From positions 4,464,001-4,528,000 of the forward strand of contig JAGMUV010000001.1 of the NCBI GenBank assembly GCA_020744425.1: a stretch of DNA of 64,000 bases. Reading direction: 5' to 3'. The stretch comes from Dactylonectria macrodidyma (taxonomy: Eukaryota; Ascomycota; Sordariomycetes; Hypocreales; Nectriaceae). The position numbers and the translations under genes are program-made. The notes beneath the pieces were generated by a model. That model ran no database searches, was not told where the DNA came from, and saw nothing but the letters and a program-made list of their open reading frames with translations. Of this stretch, positions 42,454-54,139 are shown one piece after another. Position 1 is the first letter of the stretch, and each line of letters begins with the position of its first letter.

Positions 42454-43871
42454 TCACGGTTTGAAAAGATCGTTTTGGAGAAGCTCCTCAGTCGTCGGCC
42501 TCTCTTCGGGCAACCAGCAAAGGATTCTTCGCGCAAAGGCTACAAGCTTCTCATGCTCTGGCCCCTCAAGCTGTACCTCTCTCATGCTGAGCGACTGGTC
42601 TGGGATCGGGGTAGAGGCAATCCAGTGCCCTATGTGCATGTTAGAATTGCGTTCTTTTAGGTTGCCTTGTATGACCCGTACCTTCATCACCCCAGTACTT
42701 TTGGCATTCTTTGCTTCGCTGGATGAAGCTGGGTGGGCGTGGACCCATTAGTGAGACCATTTCAGCTAAGTGCTGTTCGTCGTTTAGAACTCGGTCTTTG
42801 ACAGCATAGAATAGACGTCCTCCCTCAAATAAGTCCCAAATCTAGTGAGTGGGTGAGCTACTCAGTTTCACAGGACGCAAGAAATGTCGGTAGAACAAAC
42901 CATGACGCCCATGGACCAGATATCGATCTAAGAATCCCACTCCATACGTAGAATAACCTCGGGAGCTCGATAGAAGTCAGCCATGACGTCTCCGTTATGT
43001 TTATCTCCAACTCAAGCCTGCCCAAAGTCACATAGGACTGACATACCGTGCGTGATTGGGAGAGGCCGGGATTGGTATATAGTTCGATCCGCTCGAATCT
43101 TGTGTGGGAATGAACGGTCTCTCTCGGCTGCCTCGATTTGGGATAATATTTTCTCGTCATGGATACCAAGGATAATGTTGTTTGGAGAGATGTCTAGACC
43201 AAAATTAGCTAGAGGGTCTGCAATGCATAACTAGACTATCATACCCTTGTGAACAACGCCAGCCTGATGCAATAGGTCTAGCCCAATGAGTAATATCTGG
43301 TAAGTCTTGACTAAAACATCCTTGTTTATGGTCTTTTCGGGGAATTTATTCCTGAAATCGGTCATATTCATGCCGAGGGGTTTGTAGATGAAGCATCGGT
43401 GTGGACCATGTGGACCATTGACAGTGAAGTCGTCAACGATTAGGCGAAGGAAGTGTTTGCCCGGATGATCTGCTTCGTTGACCTGGCTCAAGATCTCAGA
43501 TACGGCCGCTTCAGTGTCCGCCTGGGAGGAAGGGTAGGATAATGGTTTGTTGATGCAAACTTTCAACGTAAAATAGTTTTTCGATCTAGAAGCCCAGTCG
43601 GGGACATGTATCAGAGCAAGGTCCTTGTATGCTTAATTAGGCAGAAATGGACTTACTGCAAGTCTCGACATAGCCAGACAGTAGAGCCAGTCCCCAATCC
43701 AAGCTTGGCAACGACCTGATATTTGTCTTGGAAGACCTCACCTAGCTTGACTGGGTAGAAGTCCCGCGCTTCGTAAGCAGGGAGCTCTTCCTCTTCGGTC
43801 GGGTCTGGGGCGGGAGGCTGCTGTGAGGCTTCGACAGGGGCCGTCCTGGAGTCGAAGGAATAGATAGACAT
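42454..43871 (-). pseudogene. SRPK-like protein kinase pseudogene
   Basis: The probable start is M-S-I-Y-S-F at 43871. Exons 43871-43657 and 43585-43245 are intact and join in frame. They encode E-E-E-L-P-A-Y-E-A-R-D-F-Y-P-V, a glycine loop L-G-L-G-T-G-S-T-V-W-L and L-L-H-Q-A-G-V-V-H-K. The third exon starts at 43193 with D-I-S-P-N-N (the catalytic Asp) and includes C-D-F-G-Q-A. It is then interrupted by TGA (43012-43014, where Arg is usual) and TAG (42928-42930, where Lys is usual in D-S-K-I-D-I-W). The last exon ends with I-L-C-W-L-P-E-E-R-P-T-T-E-E-L-L. Active SRPK relatives phosphorylate SR splicing factors. In this fungal expansion many are small, single-domain and of unknown role. Catalytic residues survive upstream of the stops, so decay is recent. 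Confidence 0.8.
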
Positions 43872-44178
43872 GGTGGGAGAGCGGATAGGAACGGCTGTTA
43901 TGACAGAAAGGCGAGGTCGAGGCGTAGGTGAGCCGAGGGAGGCAATTCGGAATTTGCGAGAAGCAATCGCGATGCCGGGGGACGGTCGAACTGGGGATGC
44001 AGATCCATGAAGACGCAGAGCTACAATGCGACGGGTGGGAGGCCTGCTCCTCATTTTGCCTGTGACGATTGATGGAGGATTTTGGGTAGCGTTGGAGCAG
44101 CCCACGGTCCGGAACATTTGGGGGCCATCTGGCAGGCTTGTTGAAGAGGAGAGGACTCTGGGAGGCCGTAATCCTCGC

Positions 44179-44630
44179 CTAGTTGTCTTCACTCCACCTG
44201 ATCCTTCAGTGAGTTTCAAGCACTGGGCAACACAAAGGAAGTGTACTTACCTCGAAGAACACGTAGGGCAAAAGTAAAAGACTGTGATTCCCTCATCGGC
44301 GCCACGCAGCTGAAGCGTCGTATACCGAATCTCCTTGGAAGAGCACTTCTGACATTGCATAACTATTGATGGCCAAGTATCCGTGGATACCAGCGCAGTT
44401 GGGGCGGTGACAGCCCTTTTGTCGCGCAGTGCAGAGGGGAAATCGTTAGTGGAAGAGATGGAGACTGTGATGAGCAGGGTGTCTGCAGGTTCGAATGAGC
44501 GTTGAGCGCTATAGCAGAGGGATGCATATAACATGCTGGTGTTCAGCTCGCCGCAACAGTCGCATTTGACTTTCTTTTGAGTTGATATTGGGAGAGTATC
44601 TCCACATACGTTACAGAACTAGATCGCCAT
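44179..44630 (-). CDS. RPA12-like RNA polymerase I subunit, possibly disabled at codon 4
   Basis: Exons at 44618-44251 and 44197-44179 join across a 53-nt intron. They encode about 128 residues, the usual size of Rpa12. An N-terminal zinc ribbon (F-C-N-V-C-G...C-D-C-C-G) and a C-terminal TFIIS-type ribbon (C-Q-K-C...L-Q-L-R-G-A-D-E-G...F-C-P-T-C, ending W-S-E-D-N) are complete. The hairpin carries G-A-D-E where S-A-D-E is normal. The good-context ATG at 44630 reads M-A-I and then TAG. Either this TAG is a nonsense mutation or it is the acceptor of a first intron whose exon I could not find. In RNA polymerase I the C-terminal ribbon supports transcript cleavage. A second, normal copy elsewhere in the genome would make this one a decaying duplicate. 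Confidence 0.65.
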
Positions 44631-45238
44631 GTTGGCTGAAAGATATCAGATCAACGGCTGAGAGAGCGTAGAGAAAAGAAAATGGTTACCACAAGTCTGT
44701 GTTGATTGTGTTGGTTGCACAGTGTTGGCCGTGACCTACGTAAACCAATAACATAGGGTAGCTAGGTGAAGTGGATTCGTATGGTGTTGGTCCCAGACAT
44801 CCACCTCCCCAATGGTGCTTGACCGCATTCCCACCGCCTTCCCTTCTCAGCCCTTTCTGCCTTTGCAGACTCGTCTCCTCTAACAGCCTGAATGGGCTGA
44901 ATCCCCTAACCCAGGAACCACCAGCCACAGTTGCACCTAGCCACATCGGGCAGCTCCCACTACGGTCCACGGCCGACGGTCCACGGGTCGCACGCTGGAC
45001 CTGCTGCAAAACCCCTGTCGAGCGAGGAACTCGTGCAGCTCCCTCCTCCTTTGACGCCATCACGAACGCCATAATCCCCCTTCCTCGCTTGGCCGCTCAT
45101 TTTGTCGGCCTCGTTAAAAAAAAACTAAAATAAAAAAAACAATACTCTCCCCCTTTTTTTTCTGGATAATTTATTTGCGTCCGCATTTCTCCCTCCTCCT
45201 CTTGTCCACTACCGATGGCCTGAGATTCTGCGCGACAG
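44631..45238. promoter_or_regulatory. Region between RPA12-like gene and EOS1
   Basis: A divergent spacer that should contain both promoters. Its right end is an A-rich then T-rich tract (45115-45165) followed by a CT-rich leader, typical of expressed fungal genes. No gene is supported. Confidence 0.5.
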
Positions 45239-46373
45239 ATGGCCAATCCCTCCCCTCATCGACGGGGCTCGTCCACAGGCCATCCTCTCCCTCCTCCGCC
45301 TCCTCCACCGCCGCAGCTTGCTTCGCACACCCTTCCCCCCGCGCACGCGCTCGTGCACACGAACTCGGCCAGCGCTTCGGTGCCTCTCGTCGCGACCGCC
45401 TCGTCCTCGTCCGTCCACCCGTCGCTGCTGCAGCCCCGCGTGGCCGTCGTGCTCAATGTGCCCCCGCCGTGGCACCCGTGGCTCTTCGCTCTGCGTCTCG
45501 TCTCCGTCCTGCCCGCCGTCTGGTGGGGGCTGCCGTCCGCCCTCCAGCTCCTGCTCCGCGTCCTGCCCGGCCCGGAGCTCGTCATCGTCGTCGGTACCGG
45601 CCAGGCCGCCCTGAGCCTCGATGCCGATGCCCGCTATGCACTGACTGAGACCGGCTTGGCTACTATATGGGTACGTGTTGGTGTGTGTTGTTGCGTTGCT
45701 GCTCGCGTGACGGGGGTGGAAGCGCAATTGTAACGCAAAGAAACGCCTTCAAGAGCTAATATGGTTGCATGCAGTGCTTTGCGTCTGGCTACCTGTCCTT
45801 CTTCTTTACCGATTGCTTAATGTCCCGATGGTAAGCTGTCACGGTGGTTGTCTGCAAGGTGACGTTGTAGACTGACCGACTGACCGACTCGCACAGGCTC
45901 ATCAACTACACTCCCCAGGCCACCATGGTCCGCCTCCTCACCATCAACGCCATCAACGCCTATATAACCGCCAATGTTCTCTCCATTGCCGGCGGTTTCC
46001 AGGACCCTCGCCTCCTCCTGCCTGGCTGGATTGGCATTGCTACCGTGCGCCCTCCCCCCCCTTTTTTTGGCCTTCGTAACCCCGCCATGGGAATGAACCA
46101 CTTAGTAGACACTAACAGCGACTGGCACAGACCCTGACGGTGCTTTACCACATCACCCACCAAAAAATCAACATCCGCAAGGAGACGTCCACCTCTATGA
46201 ACGTCTTCTCCATTGCCAGCTTCATCAGCATGGTCACGTTGCTGGCCCACATGCACTCCCACATCCCCGGCTACCCCCAAATACCCCTAATCGCTTCAAG
46301 TCGCCGCGCGTGGGACGAGGCGTCGCGTGTTGTTGCCCAGGTTAGGGGTGGCCCGGAGCATGACGACTTGTGA
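45239..46373 (+). CDS. EOS1: Eos1-like N-glycosylation protein (ER membrane)
   Basis: Four exons: 45239-45670, 45775-45830, 45897-46044 and 46131-46373. They give 292 residues in one frame, with CTAAT, CTGAC and CTAAC branch sites. The first 60 residues are Pro/Ser/His-rich. Several hydrophobic segments follow (A-L-R-L-V-S-V-L, the S-G-Y-L-S-F-F-F-T-D-C-L-M-S-R-W block, and I-A-S-F-I-S-M-V-T-L-L-A). Conserved Eos1 stretches are Y-T-P-Q-A-T-M-V-R-L-L-T-I-N-A and K-I-N-I-R-K-E-T-S. In yeast, Eos1 is an ER protein needed for normal N-glycosylation and oxidative-stress tolerance; its biochemical activity is not established. The third intron (86 nt, GTGCGC donor) is less typical, but the frame demands it. 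Confidence 0.88.
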
Positions 46374-47066
46374 AAGATACGTACATCCTGTTCGGTGCCT
46401 CGGTACCTTGCAGGCTGAGTGTGACGGTGACATGACGGTGCGTCCCAGCTGAGCTTTAGGCGCCTCTGAATTTCTGCTTGTCTGAAACAATTGATATCCC
46501 GCCCACGAGCGCTGTATTGGGCTTACAGTTTTGCTTCTACTTGTTTGGTTGTTCTCGTGGTCACGTTCAGTGCAAGGCGTTGGGGAATTTCTATGGTGTC
46601 ACGCCTTGTTTTATCCTTACCGGCTATGGAGTTATGCGATTTTGGGCTTGTACTTTTTAATACTTCACAAACATGCAAGTTGAGGTTTTCGGAATCGACA
46701 TGGTATTTTCCTGAGACTACTGCTGAGCTTGCCCGGGAATGATGCTAAAAACGAGTGACTGACAAGCCATATTGCTATGATACCTTGCCCGTAGTCTAGC
46801 CTTCTGCACGGAGACCATGGCGGTGGATACACTCGTCCACGGCCCTTGAGCGGGTGCAAAAGAATACCCTTCCAATAAAGCCACCAAGAGACTGCTCGCA
46901 CTGGTGGATGCCCGCCGTCCTAGGGTAATCGGCGCCGAGCCTCGGGGTGTCCGCGTGGACACGTCCGGAGAAGGCACAAGCCTGAGGCTATGCGTCCCAA
47001 AGTCCTATTCACGCCAACGAGCCCGGGAACGGCTGATGTTGACAGGACGACGGGGCATGCGGAGCT
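46374..47066. other. Convergent spacer between EOS1 and SUI1
   Basis: It contains the two 3' flanks and unassigned sequence. No credible gene. Confidence 0.55.
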
Positions 47067-48000
47067 TTAGAAACCGTGGACCTTGATGGTCTTGGCATCT
47101 AGCTCGAGGCCTTCCTTCTTATCGATGAGAAATTCCTGGACATCTTTGCGCTGATCACCTTGGAGCTGGATCACCTCGCCCATCTCGGTGTCGTTGACGA
47201 TGGTGCCATTGCAGGCTGTGACGCGACAATTAGCGCAAGAACTTAAATGTGCGAATTAGGTGGGGGAAACTCACCAAACTTCTTCTTGATGACCTTGAGA
47301 ATCTTCTTCTGGTCAAATTTCTTTGGGAGACCCTGGACAGTGGTCAGAGTCTTACGTCCATTACGCTCTGTGAGTCTGCGTTAGCGGTGGTACTTTGGAC
47401 GAGGAGGTGTTGTGTCATCGATCCCATGACCACAGACCAGGAGCTCACGTGAGCGGCTGCTGAGATGGCTCTGGGACGCGACACAACGGCAGAGGGGAAC
47501 GTACGTTGAATGCGTATATGGATGTAATTCTGCGTCTGCTTGGTTTCTCCGGTGTCTTCGTCGGCTTCGGCGAAGGGGTCTATTGATAGGTACAGTCAGT
47601 CTCAATTGAATTCTTCTTAGGGTCCTCGAGGCAAGTGGAGGTGGGACGCAGACGAGCGCGGGGTGGGTGATGATGTGGCTTGGCAGCAAATGCAGGTACA
47701 CGACAAGGCGCACCGAATCCTGGCTGTTGTTGCGCGGTTGAGGCCAGACAAGGCAAGGCAAGGCAGGGGGAAAGGCAACGCGGCGGAGCGACTGCAGTGC
47801 TCTCCTTGCGTGTGTGACGCGAGTGCGTGACGGGACTGGAGGGGATGGATGGACACCAAGAGAAGTCGGCAGCGGTGGGGGGGATCGGATAGGGGCAAAG
47901 ATGGCGCAAAGACGACAGGAGAAGGCAGGATGCGAATGTATCGAGGGTAAGGAGTCTGGGAGATTCACATACCGTAGGTCTTGAGATTTTCGATGGACAT
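47067..48000 (-). CDS. SUI1: Translation initiation factor eIF1 (SUI1)
   Basis: Four exons: 48000-47973, 47579-47505, 47367-47275 and 47215-47067. Introns are 393, 137 and 59 nt. The product is 114 residues. The sequence has M-S-I-E-N-L-K-T-Y-D-P-F-A, N-Y-I-H-I-R-I-Q-Q-R-N-G-R-K-T-L-T-T, G-L-P-K-K-F-D-Q-K-K-I and I-Q-L-Q-G-D-Q-R-K, all hallmarks of eIF1. eIF1 binds the 40S subunit near the P site and enforces AUG selection. The long first intron after nine codons is usual for highly expressed fungal translation genes. A start-codon context that is deliberately poor is typical of eIF1 autoregulation; here the bases before the ATG are AGTTT (T at -3, plus strand reversed), which fits that pattern. 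Confidence 0.96.
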
Positions 48001-49120
48001 AAACTCGGAGGTACTGGGGTGACCTTGGGAAATGGGTTTTGTAAAAGTGGAGGGTGTTTTAGCGACCGCTGGCTAAGAGAGCGCCTCGCTGTGAAGTTGG
48101 ACGGGTAGAGCGGGTGTTTGTGTGACGGAGCGACGCGGGTTGAAGATGGACGAGCGACGAGTTCTGCGACGAGAGCTGAGTGCACGAGATGTTTTGCGAC
48201 GGAGCTGGAGAGGCGCGATGGATGAGGCCAAGGATGAGGGCTTGATCTTGACTTTCTCGAAGCGGTTGAGGAAGGAAGGGAAGGGGAGGGAGAGAGGGTT
48301 AAGAGGAGGGGCATCTGTGGGCGACGACGGGTGGGCGGCGGGAGGGAGCTAGGAGAAGTGCCTAACATATTAGGCACCCACCTGGGGCTGCCCTGTGCGT
48401 TTCGGTGGCCATCCACCACGGTCTACGGGCCACTGCCCACTGCCCACCAGTGCAAGGCGACCAACACACACCAAGCCACTCCCACTGCGCCTGATCAGTG
48501 AATGACTCCCCTCCAGCACATTTTACAGTTGCCTCGCGTCGGTATGATTGTGCATCACCCGAAATTGGCACATATGGAACCCCGCCACCTTGGAACCTTG
48601 ATGCTTTGAAGTTTTGGCAAACATCAACATGCCCTTTCAAGTTACAGGTCACCTTTCAAGCAACCTTTAAGACCACACCGCCCCCTTACGTAGTGCCAAC
48701 AAGGCGACTACCGTCGTCGAGCCAGCCCTACCTTATAACTCACTTTTCTTAGTCCCGGCTCCACCCGTGTGACTTACAAGTCCGGTACCCCATATGTAGA
48801 CAACGGCATTGGCTTGGAAGAAGACCCCCGCCAAGCCATCAACAACCAGCTGGTCCAGCCGCCGTTGTCCATATCCAAACATGACTGTTTCTGTGATTGT
48901 TTATTTGTTTACTTGTTTACTAGAATCATCTCCCTAAACGAAGAGACTAATTCGCGAACCCTGCGCTGCGAGATTGTTCCAAGCACAGCCCCAGGTGCTT
49001 CCCAGCCTTCTCTCGCCAGCCAGCCAACGCCGTGTGGTACCTCGGATCCAGCCATGAACCACATCCGGATCGATGCGGAACCCGGGGACTCCTCCGCGTG
49101 CCGAACTATCAAGCCCCCTG
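48001..49120. promoter_or_regulatory. SUI1 promoter and unassigned spacer
   Basis: The first 350 bp on the minus strand are CT-rich, a typical core promoter/leader for a strong fungal gene. The remainder has only short overlapping frames and shows nothing recognisable up to the MITE. Confidence 0.5.
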
Positions 49121-49415
49121 TACGGAGGACCATTTCAAAAGTCTTTGCCTGCGCGCAAGCCACATTTTGCTTTTTCTTATCAAAAGAACATTAGGTACAT
49201 TTTACGCACATTAGCACTAAAATAGGCCCTATATTATAGCACACTTCGCCCACTAGCTAGCCATAATTTAGGTATACCACTACTAAAACTGCAGTAAATT
49301 TAGCAGATATTGGCCTGTAACGATAAGAGGCTGAATGTATTGTCAAGTACCTAGCAAGGGTTCGAGGGTGTGGCGTCCTGAGCGTGGGCAAAGACTTTTG
49401 AAATGGTCCTCCGTA
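49121..49415. mobile_element. MITE with 29-bp perfect terminal inverted repeats
   Basis: TACGGAGGACCATTTCAAAA at 49121-49140 continues to 49149 and is repeated in exact reverse complement at 49387-49415. The outer TA on both sides fits the TA target duplication of Tc1/mariner-type elements. The 295-bp element has an AT-rich interior with no open frame, so it is non-autonomous. The class is inferred from the TIR and TA only. Confidence 0.75.
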
Positions 49416-50195
49416 GTTAAGACCATGTATCGACTGTTCATAATTCTTTCTGTATATACCGCATAGGGAGTGGCGCATTCACGACGTATGTTCCGGCTTC
49501 TACTCAACTTGCGCGACTCATACGCGGACTGGCCAGATCGAGGGAAAAAAAAAGCCAGGGTCAAATAGGAATCCCCGCAAGCAGAGACGTCGAGAAACCG
49601 TCTCACTCCCAGCGCTTCGAGTCATCCGCATACTGTCCCGGCGTGTCGCGGGGCCCGCGTGACGGACATGGGCTATACCTATGCCGGCCAGACGGTTGAA
49701 ACCTGTCAATAAATGGTGACATGCCAGCAGACCAACAATCAATCGGAGAGGCCGCCTTGCAACCTCGCCACCAGGCGTTGATTCACCACTGTCCGCCTTC
49801 GGGGGCGAACCATTTGACTTTTGCCTGTGCTCGCCCAGAGCATGGCTCATCTCGGTATCACTTCGCCTGTGACTGGTCCTGAGAATCTCGGCAGCCCAGA
49901 TAGTGGTGCTCTGTTTCGTCATCGCTCGTGTTCCACCCTTGTCTCTCTGCTCTCACTAGTGGCTCATCCCGGATCATGCCCCAGGGACGATCCATTATTC
50001 ATCCCACTAAAACATTCCACTTTTTAGGGCATGCCAGAGTTTCAACACAGCGTCCAGCGCTTGAAGTCACTACAAAGGCCTTGCCGCAGCCCCTACAACT
50101 GCATAATGAAACGACTGCGGCGGATGAGGAAGCGATAACACCTAAATAGGAAGCAGTCCTCAGCAAGCGAAAGAGGAAGCCCAGTGATCCTCTAG
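49416..50195. other. Spacer between the MITE and a kinase remnant
   Basis: No gene is supported. It contains one copy of a dispersed repeat at 50002-50118. Confidence 0.5.
50002..50118 (+). repeat. Dispersed repeat 2, copy A
   Basis: It starts TCCCACTAAAACATTCC and shares AGGGC, AGTTTCAACAC, GCGTCCA(G/A), AAGGCC and CT(A)AAACTGCA blocks, in the same order, with 55021-55134. Both copies lie near truncated kinase genes. The element type is unknown. Confidence 0.65.
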
Positions 50196-51759
50196 CTAAT
50201 CTCTGCTAAGCCAGAAGTCAATCCTCGACGCTCCCCTATTCATCCTCATTCTGAGCAACCTCTCACCTCTCAGCCGAGGATGGAAGTAAGCTTCCAGCGT
50301 AGTGAGGCGGTCGTCGGGAAGCCAGGCCAGGACGCACTGTAGGAAGTTGAGGAACATGCCTTTGTCTTCACCTGACAAAGTGCTGGCAAGAGACTCGAGG
50401 CTCTTCTCAAGTGGCAAAGGGACAGGACTATGCCATTGGCTTAGATCAAGCAAAAGCCTCAGTTAGAACGAATTGAACAAACGCGCTGATGCATTATAGG
50501 GACGATTTCAGGGCTTGCTTCTTGTCCAGGCACTCACCATCTTCATTCCAGTATCTGCATGTTTTTTCCATCCTCTTTAGAAATTCGGGCAGTAGTGGAC
50601 TAAGAATGGCTATTATAGCTATAAGGCGGTGGGTGTCGTTCTGCTCCTCAGACCCGTGGTCATAAACGCGGAAGAGACTTTCTCATGCAAGAAGATCCCA
50701 TGCTTAATGTGAGAAAACCGAACCATATTAGAAAAGAAAATCATCAGAGTATAGGGGTAGGGGGTCTCATACGAGGAGTCCTACGCTCCAGATATCTATA
50801 GCATTCCCCCAGGTCATACTAAGAATGACTTTAGGTGCTCGATATGGCACCGGAATAGCGTTCCCGCGCTACTCCCTACCGATGCGTGTATATCCGAAGT
50901 CATAAATAGTAAGCAGGCCGGCACCTCCTAACATATACTAAGAGACATAAATGACGGTATTGTCGATCTTCTTTCATACTAATGGCTTATGAGTCTCATT
51001 CTCCTCTACTGTGCGGAGAATCGAGTCATCCGTAATAGTAATAAGCAGATTGTCCGAATGAAGGTCTTGCTATTCATTGGTTAGATGGGAGTGCTTAGCG
51101 GCCAGTGACTGTCACTATTTGGAAGGAAGTAGGCTTAGATGCTTACTAGTATGGATTACGTCCGCTTTATGGAGGAAGTTCAGCCTAAGCAATGCTTAGC
51201 CGAGAGCTGTTGTTATGAGACTCCGCTGGAAGATATTTTTTACAACTCCTGTAGGGTTCTAAGACTCATGCCTAGAGGTGTCATAACAAAAACGTCATGT
51301 TCACTATGAGGGCCTTTTAACTTGAATGAATCTTGGAATTGCCATACGTATTCCCGGCCAATCCATATTCATGCTGGATAAGTGGCGATAAACCTTCAGC
51401 TCCTGCTAATGATTGAGAGTGTTAATATGGACCTTAAGCGTCCAGTAGTTGTGTTCTCTGAACAGGAGTGTAGATAATAAGTAAGTACAGCATCTCCTTA
51501 AAATTAAAAGGAGTAAAGCTTACCTAAGATCCTTAGATAGCCATACGGCTAAACCTGTACTATAGCCCAGCTTTACCACTATCTAATAACGGTCTTAAAG
51601 GACCTTACCGATCCGCATGGGATAGTAGTCTTCCCACTTGTAGAAGGGCAATCTCTCTTCCTCTACCCTTTAAGATGGGTGTATAACCTCGAATCCGCTG
51701 GACGGAAACTCGCGCGGCTGTAACGGTGTTAATAGGCTAGAGAATTTTCGGGAGGCCAT
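50196..51759 (-). pseudogene. SRPK-like kinase pseudogene with many stops (RIP-like)
   Basis: From the ATG at 51759 the frame shows E-E-E-R-L-P-F-Y-K and E-D-Y-Y-P-M-R-I-G-K-V. Stops then replace residues that are Lys or Gln in relatives: TAA before D-R-Y and TAG after it. The glycine-rich loop L-G-Y-S-T-G and W-L-S-K-D-L follow. The middle part is heavily decayed. The C terminus at 50453-50196 is readable: S-L-E-S-L-A-S-T-L-S-G-E-D-K, then V-L-A-W-L-P-D-D-R-L-T-T. It has the same architecture as the remnant at 42454-43871 but is far more decayed. Confidence 0.7.
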
Positions 51760-52738
51760 GACGGACCGTGATATGATCGGACGAGGTAAACTGAGGGACA
51801 GCTATAATGAACGTAAGAACCGCCTCACAAACATTATTTATAAGAAGACCTTAAAGAGATAGTCACGATTAGGAAAAGCTTCCCAGGTAATATCAGGAGC
51901 CAGCCCAGTTAGTATATGTTAAATTTACTGTTGCCTTGGGCCTGGGTTTGGGCCCTCACACTGGCTACCGGTTTTTTTTAACTGTTTAGCCTCTGGCCCT
52001 AAAGTTTTTAATTAAATTGCTATTCAAAAATTAATGAAGTTTCGTCTAGGCTTGTCAGAGATGATGCTTTGACTTTCTTTGCCGACAATTGTGAGATGGC
52101 TCTTGGCTGGATCTCTATACTTGGGACGACCACGTTGTCGGGCAGCATCACCAGTTCGGACCCCCCGTCGTTGCCGCCTTCAAGAAACTAGACACCATCA
52201 TCTACGGTAGAGACAGCACGACCGTACTGTAAAGGCTCGCCCGTATGCGATTACCACATGTGTTTGAGTCCCTCAAGCAGATTATCGACTCTGACTATCG
52301 GGACGGAAGTGTTCCATGTCCCGACGTTGAAGCTCCGAGCATCCCACATCACGCAGAAGACTCCTCCCAGACTTTATCATCGCCTGCAAGAAGCTCGAAA
52401 AATTAGCGGAGTCGGTAGTCAGATCCGGTCGGTCATTTGATACGCAGAGTGGCAGCGCAATTGCGAGAATATTTACTGGGTCGGAGAGATGCGCCGAGAA
52501 AGTTGGGTTAGAGTGATTGCAGATGTCGCAGTTCTTGAGCCTTACGCATTGTTACAATCTTACACTGTACCCCCGCAATGCCGCCTGAAGCCTGGCTTCA
52601 CCGCGGGCATTAATAATTAACTGACCGTCCCTCCCCCAACCTATCTCCCTCTCTCTTCCCTCAATCACCATCAAGCCTCTACTGCATTGCCCTCTCCATC
52701 CACGTCGCCTTGCAATACGAAATAACTGCATCTTCGCC
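51760..52738. other. AT-richer decayed region upstream of the FunK1 remnant
   Basis: It contains TTAATTAAA-type and poly-T patches at 51960-52030. A plus-strand stretch around 52150-52230 reads F-G-P-P-V-V-A-A-F-K-K-L-D-T-I, interrupted by stops, and may be another gene relic of unknown kind. 52620-52735 is a CT-rich leader-like segment. Confidence 0.5.
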
Positions 52739-54139
52739 ATGGACACCACCACTGTCTACCAAGCCAACAAAGGCCAGGCTTACCATCATGGTTGCGTTTC
52801 TTATCAAGATGGACTATTGCATCTCTGCCGGTCTGCACACCAGGTCTTCGCCAGTCAGCCTACGCGGCTCTTCTTACATGGCTTCTACATTCGCGGCTCA
52901 CTAATCGGACCTTGGGTCTTTGATCGATCTGGCCTATATTGTAGCGACGTATTCGATGTTCGGAAAGATTTCGTCCAATTTCTCTCGATTATTCCTCAGC
53001 TACCAGCGGATGACGGACCAGGACCTGAGGAATGTCAACACCATTGGGACGGATGAGAGCGGCAGCTACATTTTTCTTGATAGTGTGGGAATGCCCCCTT
53101 TGGGAAAGCCCTATCTCGAAAGCCAGCCAGTTGTGTCCTGTAAAAGCCTCGTTGGCACTGAGACAACTTGCTACCGGGCTAGGATGCCTGGTTCGAATCG
53201 ATGGAACTACGTCTTGAAGTTCAAATGGCGTTGGGCCAGGGAGCGTCCGGAGGACGAGCTTCTAAGGCTAGCCAAGAAGAAATGCGTCTGGGGTGCCGTC
53301 TCCCTTGATTATTACAAAGAAGTTGAAAGTACAGAAAATCTGCGTCGAGATCTTCGGTGGGGGACACACAGAAAATTCACCTGGAAGCACTTTCGCGAGA
53401 GACATGGAAGTATCGAAGAGCAACGACAGGAAGTCACTTGGAATGCCAACGGACTTGTCGAATACGCAGAAGAAACCAACAACTTCTTTCAAAATCCTAT
53501 TCTTGCCTGCATCATTACTTCTCCTGTCGGCAGATCCCTCACACTTTTCAGTCTCTAACATGATTACTGCAAGTATTTCGCAATGCTATCAAGTGTCACC
53601 GACCACTCTGTTATGACGCCAAGATTCTTCACCAAGATATATCCCCGGGGAACATGATCATTCGGGATGGCCAAGAGGGAGGAAAGCCGAAGGGGACCCT
53701 GATAGACCCCGATTCTGCAATAGAGCTCACCAAAGGATTAGGAACAGAGTTTAGAATTGCCGGCACCAGACCACTTATGGCTATTGGCGTTCTGAAGGGT
53801 GAATGCCATACTTATCGGCACGACCTAGAGTCCTTCCTTTACGTTTTCCTGTGGACAATCATAACGAACCACACGGAGAAACCTCCAGAGACAAGCAAGC
53901 TTCGACAATGGAGCAAAGGCGACTGGAACGAACTAGCGGTACGCAAGCCTCTTGACATGGATCAGGATAGCTTTCAGAGTATTTTGGAGGAATTTACTCC
54001 GGAATTCCACCCCCTTAAGTCGCTCACCGAAAGTCTCCGTCAAACTCTTTTCCCCCTATGGGATGGGGTAATTTGGACAGGGACCGACGGCTCGCCTGAA
54101 GCTGTAGACAAGCTCGACGACGGAATGATCCCCGCGTTC
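52739..54139 (+). pseudogene. FunK1-type fungal kinase pseudogene
   Basis: The reading goes through three frames. 52739-52990 gives R-L-F-L-H-G-F-Y-I-R-G and V-F-D-R-S-G. After a frameshift near 52990, S-Y-Q-R-M-T-D-Q-D-L leads to T-T-C-Y-R-A-R-M-P-G and Y-V-L-K-F-K-W-R, the FunK1 equivalents of the glycine loop and the V-x-K strand, then I-I-T-S-P-V-G-R. After another break near 53560, Y-D-A-K-I-L-H-Q-D-I-S-P-G-N gives the catalytic loop. Then come I-D-P-D-S-A, T-R-P-L-M-A-I-G-V-L, Y-R-H-D-L-E-S-F-L-Y-V-F-L-W and L-R-Q-W-S. FunK1 kinases are an expanded fungal family with mostly unknown targets. The N-terminal hundred residues are missing and the D-F-G equivalent reads I-D-P-D. Similarity stops at 54139, where an opposite-strand kinase fragment begins. 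Confidence 0.8.

Noticed and set aside
43872..44219. N-terminal extension of the kinase frame to 44219
   Set aside because: It runs into the last exon and intron of the RPA12-like gene; the family similarity starts at the ATG at 43871.
45209..45727. Long antisense frames over the start of EOS1
   Set aside because: They are shadows of the Pro/Ser/Ala-rich GC-rich EOS1 exon 1.
47580..48419. 279-codon minus-strand frame, Ser/Pro/His-rich
   Set aside because: It overlaps the first intron and promoter of SUI1 and is explained by CT-rich promoter sequence.
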